Origin: Salinimicrobium sediminilitoris
GTDB taxonomy: Bacteria > Bacteroidota > Bacteroidia > Flavobacteriales > Flavobacteriaceae
NCBI RefSeq assembly: GCF_020866905.1
Contig: NZ_JAIVCC010000013.1
Location: forward strand, 1-64,000
Length of the DNA: 64,000 bases
Reading direction: 5' to 3'
Positions 49,935-59,400 of this stretch are shown one piece after another. Within the stretch, counting starts at the first letter, position 1, and every line of letters starts with the position of its first letter. Under the pieces are notes generated by a model, which worked only from the letters and a program-made list of their open reading frames with translations, was not told the DNA's origin and ran no database searches. Made by a program: the position numbers and the translations under genes.

Positions 49935-50345
49935 TTATTCCCCTTTATAGGTAACAAAGTTTCGGGGGGTTTCATACAAGGTTACTTCCAAATCAAGATG
50001 TGGCTCAAGTTCTGCCCGTAATTTACGCCATATCACCACAGAGATATTCTCGGCAGTAGGGTTCAGATCCTTGAATTCAGGGACTTCTACATTGAGGTTT
50101 TTGTGATCAAAAGGAACTTCAATTTTATTATAGATCAATTCCTTAAGATCCTTAAGGTCCATCACAAATCCTGTTTGCTCGTCAATTTCTCCTGTGACCG
50201 CAACAATTAATTCATAGTTATGGCCGTGATAATGAGGATTACTGCACTTTCCAAAAACCTGACGGTTCTTCTCATCATCCCAGTCTTTTCTATGCAATCT
50301 ATGCGCTGCGTTGAAATGTGCCCGTCGATTTACCGTTACTTTCAT
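49935..50345 (-). CDS. queD: 6-carboxytetrahydropterin synthase / 6-pyruvoyltetrahydropterin synthase family (QueD)
   Basis: A 136-residue enzyme of the QueD fold. Zinc histidines are visible in RAHFNAAHRLH near residue 12 and HYHGHNYELIVAV near residue 40, the catalytic cysteine in VFGKCSNPH near residue 33, and the glutamate in PTAENISVVIW near 100. It makes 6-carboxytetrahydropterin from dihydroneopterin triphosphate in queuosine synthesis; other queuosine genes are absent from the window, so the exact product is inferred. It overlaps idi by one base (50345). Confidence 0.9.
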   Translation of the reverse strand: MKVTVNRRAHFNAAHRLHRKDWDDEKNRQVFGKCSNPHYHGHNYELIVAVTGEIDEQTGFVMDLKDLKELIYNKIEVPFDHKNLNVEVPEFKDLNPTAENISVVIWRKLRAELEPHLDLEVTLYETPRNFVTYKGE

Positions 50346-50860
50346 TACTGGATGTGCTTGTAATATTTATCAAAAATGATCTTAAACCACGCAGTGTAAA
50401 TATCTGGATTCTTTTTCATATCCTGCTTCAGGTCTTCCAAATTCATCCATTTATAGGCATGGGCCTCTTCGGGATTTAAATTTGGTTCTCCGTTAAAATG
50501 TCCTACAAGAATATGATCGAATTCATGTTCCGTTAAGCCGTTGTCAAAAGGAGCTTTATAAATGAAGGAAATAGTGTCTTTTAACTCAGTAGAGAATCCC
50601 ATTTCTTCCTGCAGGCGACGCTTACCTGCCTCAATATTGGTTTCTCCTTCCCGCTGGTGACTGCAACAGGTGTTGGTCCACAGCCCGGGCGAATGATACT
50701 TGCCCAGTGCGCGCTGCTGGATCATGAGCTCGTTCTTATCATTAAATACAAAGACTGAAAAGGCCCTATGCAGCAATGCTTTTTCATGAGCTTCCATTTT
50801 TGCCATAAGGCCAATTTGCTCATCATTTTCATTAACCAGGATGACTTGTTCTTCTTTCAT
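50345..50860 (-). CDS. idi: Isopentenyl-diphosphate delta-isomerase
   Basis: A 171-residue Nudix-fold type I isomerase that interconverts isopentenyl and dimethylallyl diphosphate in isoprenoid synthesis. The signature blocks HRAFSVFVFNDKNELMIQQRA, LWTNTCCSHQREGET (catalytic cysteine near residue 68) and the Nudix-like RLQEEMGFSTE, plus EHEFDHILVG (catalytic glutamate) are intact. It is translationally linked to queD and is divergent from prfC. Bacteroidota make isoprenoids by the MEP pathway, where this enzyme is helpful but not always essential. Confidence 0.94.
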   Translation of the reverse strand: MKEEQVILVNENDEQIGLMAKMEAHEKALLHRAFSVFVFNDKNELMIQQRALGKYHSPGLWTNTCCSHQREGETNIEAGKRRLQEEMGFSTELKDTISFIYKAPFDNGLTEHEFDHILVGHFNGEPNLNPEEAHAYKWMNLEDLKQDMKKNPDIYTAWFKIIFDKYYKHIQ

Positions 50861-50974
50861 TGTAAAAATTGAGCTTCAAATGTACAAAATCGATCGGGAA
50901 AACCTCTTTTTAAGGCTTCAGAAAAGCCGGAAAAGGAGAACCTCTTCTGAGTACGAAATTCACGATCAAATAAT

Positions 50975-50982
50975 TATCTTTG
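50975..50982 (+). promoter_or_regulatory. Bacteroidota -7 promoter element of prfC
   Basis: TATCTTTG matches TAnnTTTG exactly, followed by CAGCC, 17 bp before the prfC ATG. It implies a leader of about 12 nt. Confidence 0.6.
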
Positions 50983-50999
50983 CAGCCTTAAATACAAGT

Positions 51000-52586
51000 A
51001 TGAAGTTTTCAGAAGAGATCAAGAGAAGAAGGACTTTTGGGATCATTTCCCACCCCGATGCCGGGAAAACTACCCTAACCGAAAAACTGCTGCTTTTTGG
51101 AGGCGCAATCCAGGAAGCCGGGGCTGTAAAGTCCAACAAGATCAAAAAGGGCGCGACCAGTGACTTTATGGAGATAGAGCGCCAGCGGGGAATTTCGGTT
51201 GCTACTTCTGTACTTGCTTTTGAATACAAAAAGAATAAGATCAATATCCTGGACACCCCGGGCCACAAGGATTTCGCCGAAGATACTTTTCGAACCCTTA
51301 CTGCCGTTGACAGTGTGATCGTAGTGATTGATGTTGCAAAAGGGGTTGAGGAACAAACCGAAAAACTTGTAGAGGTTTGTCGCATGCGCAATATCCCAAT
51401 GATCGTTTTTATAAACAAACTTGACAGGGAGGGAAAAGATGCTTTTGAACTTCTTGACGAGATCGAACAAAAGCTTAACCTCACCGTTACTCCCTTAAGC
51501 TTTCCTATCGGGATGGGTTACGACTTCAAAGGGATCTATAATATCTGGGAACAAAACGTAAATCTTTTTACGGGAGACCCAAGAAAAGATATTGAGGAGA
51601 CTGTGGAGATCTCTAATCTTGAATCTAAAGAGCTGGACGACCTTATAGGTGAAAAGGCTGCCGATACTTTAAGAGATGAGCTCGAACTGGTACACGGTGT
51701 ATACCCGGATTTTGACAAGGAGGCTTACCTGGCCGGAAACCTGCAACCGGTATTTTTTGGTTCTGCGTTAAATAATTTTGGAGTCCGGGAACTGCTGGAT
51801 TGTTTTATTACTATCGCACCTCCTCCCCGCCCGAAAGACAGTGATATTCGAAAGGTTAATCCTTCCGAAGATAATTTCACAGGCTTTGTCTTTAAGATAC
51901 ATGCCAACATGGATCCCAAGCACAGGGACCGTCTTGCTTTTATTAAGATCGTATCAGGAAAATTTGAAAGGAACAAACCTTACCTGCACGTAAGGCACAA
52001 TAAGAAGCTAAAATTCTCCAGCCCAAATGCTTTTTTTGCTGAAAGAAAGGAGATCGTTGATGTTTCCTATCCCGGAGATATTGTGGGACTTCACGACACC
52101 GGAAATTTTAAAATTGGTGATACCTTAACTGAAGGAGAAGAATTGCGATACAAAGGTATTCCAAGCTTCTCTCCCGAACATTTCCGTTACATCAATAATG
52201 CCGATCCAATGAAGTCCAAACAGCTGGAAAAAGGTATTGACCAGCTTATGGATGAAGGGGTGGCCCAGTTATTTACTTTGGAATTGAACGGCCGAAAAGT
52301 TATCGGAACGGTTGGGGCACTACAGTTTGAAGTAATACAATACCGTCTTGAACACGAATATGGCGCTAAATGTACCTATGAAAACCTGAACGTGCACAAG
52401 GCATGTTGGGTGGAACCCAAGGATCCAAAAAGCGAGGAATTCAAAGATTTTAAAAGAGTAAAGTCGAAGTTTCTTGCCATTGATAAACGAGGTCAATTGG
52501 TGTTCCTGGCAGATTCTGCTTTTTCACTACAAATGGCACAACAAAAATATCCCGACGTGAAGTTCCACTTCACTTCGGAATTTTAA
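51000..52586 (+). CDS. prfC: Peptide chain release factor 3
   Basis: A 528-residue translational GTPase that removes RF1 and RF2 from the ribosome after termination. G1 is HPDAGKTTLTEKLLLFGG near residue 18, the switch region KGATSDFMEIERQRGISVATS, G3 LDTPGHKDFAEDTFRT near 90, G4 FINKLDREGKDAF near 140. Later domains carry the RF3 patterns YPGDIVGLHDTGNFKIGDTL and GVAQLFTLELNGRKVIGTVGALQFEVIQYRLEHEY. An in-frame start at 50841 would add 53 residues overlapping idi; the ATG at 51000 fits the family and sits right after a -7 promoter element. Confidence 0.96.
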   Translation: MKFSEEIKRRRTFGIISHPDAGKTTLTEKLLLFGGAIQEAGAVKSNKIKKGATSDFMEIERQRGISVATSVLAFEYKKNKINILDTPGHKDFAEDTFRTLTAVDSVIVVIDVAKGVEEQTEKLVEVCRMRNIPMIVFINKLDREGKDAFELLDEIEQKLNLTVTPLSFPIGMGYDFKGIYNIWEQNVNLFTGDPRKDIEETVEISNLESKELDDLIGEKAADTLRDELELVHGVYPDFDKEAYLAGNLQPVFFGSALNNFGVRELLDCFITIAPPPRPKDSDIRKVNPSEDNFTGFVFKIHANMDPKHRDRLAFIKIVSGKFERNKPYLHVRHNKKLKFSSPNAFFAERKEIVDVSYPGDIVGLHDTGNFKIGDTLTEGEELRYKGIPSFSPEHFRYINNADPMKSKQLEKGIDQLMDEGVAQLFTLELNGRKVIGTVGALQFEVIQYRLEHEYGAKCTYENLNVHKACWVEPKDPKSEEFKDFKRVKSKFLAIDKRGQLVFLADSAFSLQMAQQKYPDVKFHFTSEF

Positions 52587-52622
52587 AGTAGTATTGAGAA
52601 TTGAGTACTGAGAATTGAGACT

Positions 52623-52663
52623 AAAAAAACTTTCCAAAAAAGATATTTTTGGAAAGTTTTTTT
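52623..52663. terminator. Bidirectional terminator after prfC and the secreted-protein pair
   Basis: A long stem, AAAAACTTTCCAAAAA with its complement TTTTTGGAAAGTTTTTT (52625-52662), with an AGATA-like loop, flanked by A and T runs on both sides. It lies between two convergent genes. Confidence 0.85.
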
Positions 52664-52691
52664 GCAATCATGCGACTCCCTTAAAATTGAA

Positions 52692-53474
52692 TTACAGTCG
52701 CTCTTTTATAAACTCTGGTGCCTTTGCCTGGTAAAACTCTACAAGCTCGAACCGTTTAGCTTCAGGTAAAAGGGTGTAAAATCTTCTGTTTTCGGCACAG
52801 AAATAAACGAAGTCTCTAATACGATCTTCGGGAATACCCAAATCTGTGAAAAAAGAAAGTGGCAATGCCGCTACTCCCGCATCCACGGCTTGGGAAAGAT
52901 CTTCGTTGGCAGCAGCTTTTTGAAGCATTGCAGTTTTGCCGTTGATGCTGTTCAAGATTCCGTCCAGGCTGACTTTCGCCCCTGCAGGTGTCTGCGGAGA
53001 TGAAGTGCTCAGATTAGAAGCAGTCTTGAGCTTTCTTTCAATGGAAGTAGGTCTGGGCCTATCTGACATTGGGAAACCAAGATCAGCCTGGGTAAGGGTG
53101 GGGATGTTTTCAATATCTGTAGCGAGATTTCCGCTAAGATCGATATCGCTGATGCTTACCTCATTAAGTTCGTCTATTTTTTCTACAAGAAGCACAGTCA
53201 AAAATGCCTTTTTTAGCACCTCATTGGTTATTACTATTTCCCGAAGCTCATATTGAACCGAAGAAAAAAGAAGTGTATCGTTGACTTCTACTTCTATTTC
53301 AAATTCGCCACTCGCGTTGTTTGTTGTTCCGGTTTTGCTGGTAAGGTTGATAATATTAATAGCCGAAATTTCTTCCTCTGGCGTCAAAATCTTACCCTGC
53401 AACAAAGTTTTTTCCTGCGCCATTGAGGAAAGACTACAAATTAGCAGTAGAATAAAGGTTAGAGATTTCTTCAT
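52692..53474 (-). CDS. Secreted carboxypeptidase-like domain protein, paralogue A
   Basis: About 260 residues, starting at ATG 53474 with the signal peptide MKKSLTFILLLICSLSSMAQ (four extra residues are possible from 53486). A beta-sandwich domain of the carboxypeptidase-D regulatory type follows (TLLQGKILTPEEEISAINIINLTSKTGTTNN through KIDELNEVSI), then a segment found also in the neighbour (LSGNLATDIENIPTLTQADLGFPMSDRPRPTS), a low-complexity part and the end RDFVYFCAENRRFYTLLPEAKRFELVEFY. Copies differ by an insert of about 20 residues after STSSPQTPAG. No function is known; it resembles an anchor or export-related protein. Confidence 0.72.
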   Translation of the reverse strand: MKKSLTFILLLICSLSSMAQEKTLLQGKILTPEEEISAINIINLTSKTGTTNNASGEFEIEVEVNDTLLFSSVQYELREIVITNEVLKKAFLTVLLVEKIDELNEVSISDIDLSGNLATDIENIPTLTQADLGFPMSDRPRPTSIERKLKTASNLSTSSPQTPAGAKVSLDGILNSINGKTAMLQKAAANEDLSQAVDAGVAALPLSFFTDLGIPEDRIRDFVYFCAENRRFYTLLPEAKRFELVEFYQAKAPEFIKERL

Positions 53475-53487
53475 TGAATAAGTCAAA

Positions 53488-54228
53488 CTACATTCCTTCT
53501 TTTACGTACGTCGGAGCTTTTTCCCGATAATACGCTACGAGTTCAAGGCGCCTCGCATCAGGCAAATATGTATGAAAGTCGGGATCTTCTGCACAGAAGT
53601 ACACAAAGTCCCTTATTTTATCTTTCGGAATCAAAAGCTCCTCAAAAAAGGACTCCGGTAGCGCATTTTCACCGGCATCAACCAGCTGGGAAAGATCCTC
53701 ATTCGCAGCAGCTTTCTTCAGCATTTTAATTTTTCCGTTAAGGGTATTGAAGAGTAAGTCCATACCTGAGGACGCCGTAGTGAGCTTTCTCTCTATGGAA
53801 GTTGGCGGGGGAACATCAGACATTGGAAAGCCGATATCTGCCTGTGTAAGCGTTGGAATATCTTCAATATCTTTAGCAAGATTTCCACTAAGGCTAATAT
53901 TACTAATACTTACCTCCTTAAGCTCATCTATTTTCTCCACAAGAAGTACCGTCAAAAATGCCTTTTTTAGCACCTCCTTTGTAATTATTATTTCCCGCTG
54001 ATCGAATTGAACCGAAGAAAACAAAAGAGTATCGTTAACCACTACTTCTATTTCAAATTCTCCCTTACTATTGTTAGTTGTCCCTGTTTTACTTGTTAGG
54101 TTGACAATGTTGATAGAGAAAATTTCACCGTCTGGTGTTAGTATCTTTCCCTGTAACAGAGATCTCTCCTGCCCTACTGTAGACAAGCTTAAAAGAAAGA
54201 ATATAAGAAGCGGAAAATTTTTGATCAT
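53488..54228 (-). CDS. Secreted carboxypeptidase-like domain protein, paralogue B
   Basis: A 246-residue protein with a signal peptide ending near STVGQ and the same architecture as its neighbour. Shared blocks include LLQGKILTP, TSKTGTTNN, LFSSVQ, KAFLTVLLVEKIDEL, LSGNLA, DIENIPTLTQAD or DIEDIPTLTQAD, GFPMSD and RDFVYFCAED. The DNA also matches closely, for instance a 26-bp stretch around GTCAAAAATGCC, which points to a fairly recent tandem duplication. It lies 14 bp after paralogue A begins on the same strand and 3 bp before the DUF962 gene. Confidence 0.72.
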   Translation of the reverse strand: MIKNFPLLIFFLLSLSTVGQERSLLQGKILTPDGEIFSINIVNLTSKTGTTNNSKGEFEIEVVVNDTLLFSSVQFDQREIIITKEVLKKAFLTVLLVEKIDELKEVSISNISLSGNLAKDIEDIPTLTQADIGFPMSDVPPPTSIERKLTTASSGMDLLFNTLNGKIKMLKKAAANEDLSQLVDAGENALPESFFEELLIPKDKIRDFVYFCAEDPDFHTYLPDARRLELVAYYREKAPTYVKEGM

Positions 54229-54231
54229 TTT

Positions 54232-54552
54232 CTAATCCTTTCGGGAATCAAAGCTCTTGCTCCCGAAGAGAATTTGGAAAAATAATTTAAAGTCGGAGAT
54301 CAGGCTCCAAAAAGGATACTGGAAAGTGGCCGGCCTGTTCTTTTCAAAAAAGGCATGACCTACCCAGGCAAAACCATAACCCACAAGCGGCAAAAAGATC
54401 CATTCCCAGCCCCAGCCATTGAATATTGCGAGAAACAAAAGCACGAATACGAGAAATGTGCCTGTAAAATGAATAATTCGGCTGGTTCTGTTTTGATGTT
54501 CTGTAAGGTAGAACCGGTAAAATTCTTTATAATTAGTAATTCTTTCTGCCAT
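54232..54552 (-). CDS. DUF962/Mpo1-like membrane protein
   Basis: A 106-residue protein with hydrophobic segments near residues 30-50 and 55-75 and the family blocks FYLTEHQNRTSRIIHFTGT (residues 11-29) and GYGFAWVGHAFFEKNRPATFQYPFWSLISDF. The HQN and the later H..F pattern are the expected landmarks of Mpo1-like (DUF962) proteins; yeast Mpo1 acts in fatty-acid alpha-oxidation. The role here is not established. It precedes the paralogue pair by 3 bp and likely shares its mRNA. Confidence 0.82.
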   Translation of the reverse strand: MAERITNYKEFYRFYLTEHQNRTSRIIHFTGTFLVFVLLFLAIFNGWGWEWIFLPLVGYGFAWVGHAFFEKNRPATFQYPFWSLISDFKLFFQILFGSKSFDSRKD

Positions 54553-54640
54553 TCCTAACGATTTAAAGTTATTTGTAGCATTGCTGCTGCACCTTCACTT
54601 AATTTAACATGAAAGTTATCTCTTTATTGCCTTTTCTGCT

Positions 54641-54656
54641 CAGATTTACAAATCTG
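54641..54656. repeat. 16-bp palindrome
   Basis: CAGATTT and AAATCTG around AC, in the gap between the DUF962 gene and the terminator of the lipoprotein gene. No role is visible; similar palindromes may arise by chance in A/T-rich spacers. Confidence 0.3.
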
Positions 54657-54706
54657 TGAATTAATTTAGTCTCAATTTATCCTGTACGTTACCTATAAGA
54701 GTGAAA

Positions 54707-54736
54707 AAAAACCGAAGCTGTTGCTTCGGTTTTTTA
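54707..54736 (-). terminator. Terminator of the lipoprotein gene
   Basis: AAAAAACCGAAGC (54707-54719) pairs with GCTTCGGTTTTTT (54724-54736) around TGTT, with T-runs on both strands. It lies 17 bp after the stop codon of the - strand gene. Confidence 0.87.
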
Positions 54737-54752
54737 GCCTTTTGGTGTAGAA

Positions 54753-55421
54753 TTAAGATCTGGTGACGACTTCCTTTTCCTGAGGCTCCACTTGGAGCTC
54801 AGGCTTCAGATTAAGCTTTAAAGCCTCAAAAGATTCACTTTTAATCCCTATCAGGCCGGCTCTTGTTTCCCCGCTTTTAATCAAGGTCCCGTGAATGTTA
54901 TACTCCTCCAGCTCGTTCTTGAATTTTTTATTTGCCGAACTGGCGACTAACAGATTACCTCCTGCCAAAGCAGGTCCAACAATAAGCCCTATAGGAAATG
55001 AGCTGGTTTCCTCCTGCATCCCATATTCGTTGGACTTGGAAGTGTAAAGGTTGATAGGAGTAAGCAAAAGATAGAACAAATGAGTGGCAGGACGCTGCTT
55101 AAGGTTTTTGAATACTTTTTCATTTTCCATAATGTAGATCTCGTTTCCATTGGCATATTCCAAGGTGAGGTCTCTGCCAAAGGTGAGATCGTGACCGGTG
55201 TTGTTGGTGATCTTTACAGCCACCAGTTTCACTCCTTTCTTCATTTCTTTTTTCTCATACTTCTTATGAAGCAGGTCATATTTGTACTCCAGTTTAACAC
55301 CACCGACGCTCTCTGCAGAGACATAAGCTACATCATTAGGTTTAATGGCCTTATACGAAGAGGCACAACTTGCTAAAGAAACAATAACGGTGAGTAACAG
55401 GATAATCTTGAGGGACTTCAT
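54753..55421 (-). CDS. Lipoprotein of unknown function
   Basis: A 222-residue lipoprotein: signal peptide with lipobox LASC (cysteine near residue 19). A beta-rich region runs from SVGGVKLEYKYD through LTFGRDLTLEYANGNEIYIMEN, then a hydrophobic stretch ATHLFYLLLTPINLY and a glycine-rich membrane-like segment FPIGLIVGPALAGGNLL that could insert in a membrane. The end is acidic and charged. I do not recognise a family. It is a single gene with its own terminator. Confidence 0.72.
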   Translation of the reverse strand: MKSLKIILLLTVIVSLASCASSYKAIKPNDVAYVSAESVGGVKLEYKYDLLHKKYEKKEMKKGVKLVAVKITNNTGHDLTFGRDLTLEYANGNEIYIMENEKVFKNLKQRPATHLFYLLLTPINLYTSKSNEYGMQEETSSFPIGLIVGPALAGGNLLVASSANKKFKNELEEYNIHGTLIKSGETRAGLIGIKSESFEALKLNLKPELQVEPQEKEVVTRS

Positions 55422-55517
55422 TCTTTTTTAAAATTAATTAAGGGTACTTCCTTTGATTTAAGAAATTAGTAGCCACTCATTTCAAAATGTTACAAAAATC
55501 TTAAAAAGTTTTATCTT

Positions 55518-55557
55518 TTCGTAAAAACAAAAAACCCGAAGCATAAGTTTCGGGTTT
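55518..55557 (-). terminator. Terminator-like hairpin in a 371-bp gap
   Basis: AAACCCGAA (55532-55540) pairs with TTCGGGTTT (55549-55557), and on the - strand a T-rich run follows. The nearest gene end on that strand is the small membrane protein at 55793, over 230 bp away, so either a long 3' untranslated region or an unseen transcript ends here. Apart from this hairpin, 55422-55792 shows no gene. Confidence 0.6.
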
Positions 55558-55792
55558 ATTAATTCGCAAAAAATCCTTTTTAAAAGGGTGTGAATTCTTT
55601 CATGCTGACGTGTATGTGTTACTATTCTTTCTTTTACAACACCTTCTTCATAGATGTCATTCTTCTTTAAAAATGGTCTTTTCTAGTTTATTAATTTTTA
55701 GGAACTGAACCCAGTGAGCTCTGCTTCTAAGTTCTGGAATGGAAATCCAGTAAGATTAATAAAAAAGCATTTAAGCAAGTCATTTCAGGTAT

Positions 55793-55936
55793 TTATTTTT
55801 TACGGTCCTGGTATTTCTTCCATAGATTAAAATAAGCCAGTAGTCCAACGAAGGGTACAAAAAAGACCAGCATTCCCCATAACATCCCTTCTCCCCCATG
55901 GAACTCTGAGTTAACAATTTCATACAGGAAATACAT
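55793..55936 (-). CDS. Small membrane protein, 47 residues
   Basis: Begins MYFLYEIVNSEFHGGEGMLW and ends KKYQDRKK, with one hydrophobic helix (about residues 17-38, MLWGMLVFFVPFVGLLAYFNLW). The start is ATG at 55936 and the stop TAA at 55793-55795. It is too short for an ORF cutoff and lies in a different frame from a spurious longer ORF, but the clean amphipathic topology and basic C-terminus fit a real small membrane protein. No family recognised. Confidence 0.55.
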   Translation of the reverse strand: MYFLYEIVNSEFHGGEGMLWGMLVFFVPFVGLLAYFNLWKKYQDRKK

Positions 55937-56024
55937 TTAGGACACCAAAAACTCAAACATAAATGCCTGCCACAAAAAAACTGCAAATGAAAAATCTTCT
56001 AAAAAGAATTCCGTAATATTTAAT

Positions 56025-56351
56025 TTAAGCCTGTCCTGTTGGTCCAAAGTTTAAAGGGATTGGCGGCTGGTCGTAATCCTTGATCTCCCCATGAGCTTTT
56101 TCAAAACGCTGTACGTTGTCCCCTAAAGCTTTTAACAGGCGTTTCGCATGCTGCGGAGTCAAAATTATACGGGATTTTACTTTACTCTTTGGAGTACCCG
56201 GCATAATACTTACAAAATCCACTACAAATTCGGAGACAGAATGATTAATGATCGCCAGATTGGAATAGGTGCCTTCGGCAACTTTTTCATCAAGTTCTAT
56301 ATTGATTTGCCCTTTTTTGGACTTTTTAGGATTGTTGTTTTCGTCGCTCAT
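56025..56351 (-). CDS. DUF3467 family protein
   Basis: A 108-residue protein with the DUF3467 core GQINIELDEKVAEGTYSNLAIINHSVSEFVVDFVSIMPGTPKSKVKSRIILTP. It is predicted cytoplasmic. The family is regularly found next to rpoC in Bacteroidota, as here, and is thought to be linked to transcription, but the role is not proven. A strong - strand terminator lies between rpoC and this gene, so it may have its own promoter or depend on readthrough. Confidence 0.85.
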   Translation of the reverse strand: MSDENNNPKKSKKGQINIELDEKVAEGTYSNLAIINHSVSEFVVDFVSIMPGTPKSKVKSRIILTPQHAKRLLKALGDNVQRFEKAHGEIKDYDQPPIPLNFGPTGQA

Positions 56352-56383
56352 TATTAAATTTTTATAGGATTAAAAGTACAAAA

Positions 56384-56410
56384 AAATCCCGACCGTAAGG
56401 GTCGGGATTT
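56384..56410 (-). terminator. Terminator after rpoC
   Basis: ATCCCGACC (56386-56394) pairs with GGTCGGGAT (56400-56408) around a 5-nt loop; on the - strand it is followed by TTTTTTTG. It lies 44 bp after the rpoC stop codon and 33 bp before the DUF3467 ATG. Confidence 0.86.
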
Positions 56411-56453
56411 TCTTTCTTAAAGAGAAAAGGCCGCTATTGCAGCCTTTCTTCTG

Positions 56454-59400
56454 CTAGTTATAATTCACTTCCTGCTTTTTTTCAAGCATTTCGTCAAATT
56501 CTTCTTTAGAACCAACAATGATATTGTCATACTCCCTAAGACCTGTACCGGCTGGGATTCTGTGTCCAACAATAACATTTTCTTTAAGTCCTTCAAGCAT
56601 ATCAACCTTACCACTTACGGCCGCTTCGTTAAGTACCTTCGTAGTTTCCTGGAAGGACGCTGCAGAAATAAATGATTTGGTTTGCAGTGATGCACGGGTA
56701 ATACCCTGTAGTACCGGAGTCGCTGTGGCAGCAACTACGTCTCTTGCAGTAACCAGATTCTTATCCTCTCTTCTAAGAATAGAGTTCTCATCTCTAAGGT
56801 CTCTTGGAGAAATTAGCTGTCCCGGTTTAAGGTTCTCTGAATCTCCTGCATCTTCTACCACTTTCATTCCAAAGATCTCATCGTTTTCCAGAGTGAAATC
56901 ATCCTTGTGGATCAACTGGTTCTCAAGGAAAATAGTATCTCCCGGATCAACGATTCTTACCTTACGCATCATTTGTCTCACAACTACTTCAAAGTGCTTA
57001 TCATTGATCTTCACCCCCTGTAGTCGGTATACTTCCTGAACTTCATTCACAAGATACTGTTGTACAGCACTTGGACCTTTGATAGAAAGTATATCTTCAG
57101 GCGTTACAGAACCATCGGATAATGGCATTCCGGCACGCACATAATCATTCTCCTGAACAAGGATCTGGTTGGAAAGTTTCACAAGATACTTCTTAACCTC
57201 ACCAAGTTTAGATTCGATAATGATCTCACGGTTACCACGTTTGATCTTTCCGAAGGAAACAACTCCGTCGATCTCACTTACCACAGCAGGGTTAGATGGG
57301 TTACGTGCTTCGAAAAGCTCTGTTACCCTTGGAAGACCTCCTGTAATATCCCCGGACTTCGAAGATTTACGCGGGATCTTAACCAAAATCTTACCTACCT
57401 TGATCTTCTCATCGTTGTCCACCATAAGGTGAGCTCCAACAGGAAGGTTGTAAGAACGAATTACTTCATCTTTCTTACCAAGGATCTGAAGAGTTGGGAT
57501 AAGCTTCTTGTTACGACTCTCGGAAATTACTTTTTCCTGGAATCCTGTCTGCTCATCGATCTCTACCTGGTATGTTACCCCTTGCTCGATATTCTCATAC
57601 CTGATCTTACCTGCAAACTCTGAAATGATCACCCCGTTATAAGGATCCCACTGGCAAACAACCTCGTCTTTGGAAACTTTGTCTCCGTTTTTGATAAATA
57701 ACTGTGATCCATAAGGAATGTTACTTGTACTAAGAACTATTCCAGATTTCTCATCTTTCAGTTTCAATTCTGAAGTTCTGGAAATTACGATCTCGGCCTC
57801 ACTACCATCAGGAGCTTCTCCTTTTACAGTCTTAAGATCTTCGATCTCTGCAATTCCCGGGAACTTCGCGATCAATTTATTTTCTTCAGAAATGTTTCCT
57901 GCAATACCCCCCACGTGGAAGGTACGTAGTGTAAGCTGTGTTCCCGGTTCTCCAATGGACTGGGCAGCTACAACTCCAACCGCTTCACCTTTCTGTACCG
58001 TTTTATTGGTAGCAAGGTTACGGCCGTAACATCTCACACAAATACCTTTTTTGGCCTCACATGTAAGGGCAGATCGTACTTCTACACTTTCAATTGGTGC
58101 ACTGGTGATCTTCTTGACGATATCTTCATCAATTTCAACACCCGAAGCTACCAATAGCTCATTTGTTAAAGGATCGTATACATCATGAAGGGCAGTTCTA
58201 CCAAGAATACGCTCTCCCAGTGATTCCACGATCTCTTCATTCTTCTTCAACGGAGCTACATCAACACCTCTTAACGTACCACAATCTTCTTCGTTGATGA
58301 TCACATCCTGTGAAACGTCAACAAGACGACGGGTTAGGTAACCTGCATCGGCCGTTTTAAGAGCCGTATCGGCAAGACCTTTACGTGCACCGTGAGTAGA
58401 GATAAAGTATTCAAGAATCGAAAGACCTTCCTTAAAGTTAGAAAGAATAGGGTTTTCAATAATTTCTCCACCTCCAGATGTAGATTTCTTAGGCTTAGCC
58501 ATCAAACCACGCATCCCGGTTAACTGACGGATCTGTTCTTTAGATCCCCTCGCACCCGAGTCAAGCATCATAAACACCGAGTTGAATCCTTGCTGGTCTT
58601 CACGAATACGCTTCATGGCTAATTCCGTTAAGCCGGCGTTCGTAGAAGTCCAGATATCAATAACCTGGTTGTAACGTTCGTTGTTGGTGATAAGACCCAT
58701 GTTATAGTTACCAATGATGCCTTCTACCTGCTGATTTGCATCATCGATCATGCTCTGCTTTTCCTCCGGTATAATAATATCCCCAAGGCTAAAGGAGAGA
58801 CCACCGCGGTATGCATATCCATAACCCATTTCTTTAATGGCATCAAGGAATTCTGCAGTTTCAGGTACACTGGTTACTTTAAGAATATTTCCAATAATGT
58901 CTCTAAGAGACTTTTTGGTAAGTACTTCATTCACATAACCTGCAACTTCTGGCACAGCCTGGTTAAATAATACCCTACCAACAGTTGATTCGATGATTTG
59001 GCTTACCAGTTTACCTTCTTCATTATAATCTTTCGTACGTATCTTAATGATAGCGTTCAGTTCAACCCTCTTCTGGTTGTAGGCAATAACTACCTCTTCC
59101 GCAGAATAGAAAGTAAGGCCTTCACCCTGAACTTTTCTCTCTTCAGTAGATTTTCTGGCCTTTGTCATGTAGTAAAGACCAAGCACCATATCCTGAGAAG
59201 GAACAGTAACAGGAGAACCGTTTGCAGGGTTCAAAATATTGTGAGAACCAAGCATCAACAGCTGCGCCTCAAGGATAGCCTCAGGTCCCAGCGGAAGGTG
59301 AACAGCCATTTGATCCCCATCAAAGTCGGCGTTGAATGCAGTACACGCAAGTGGGTGTAACTGGATCGCCTTACCTTCAATAAGTTTTGGCTGGAATGCC

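Noticed and set aside
55780-55986. A 68-codon - strand ORF rich in cysteine and tryptophan
   Set aside because: It overlaps, in another frame, the cleaner 47-residue membrane-protein ORF and has an implausible composition.
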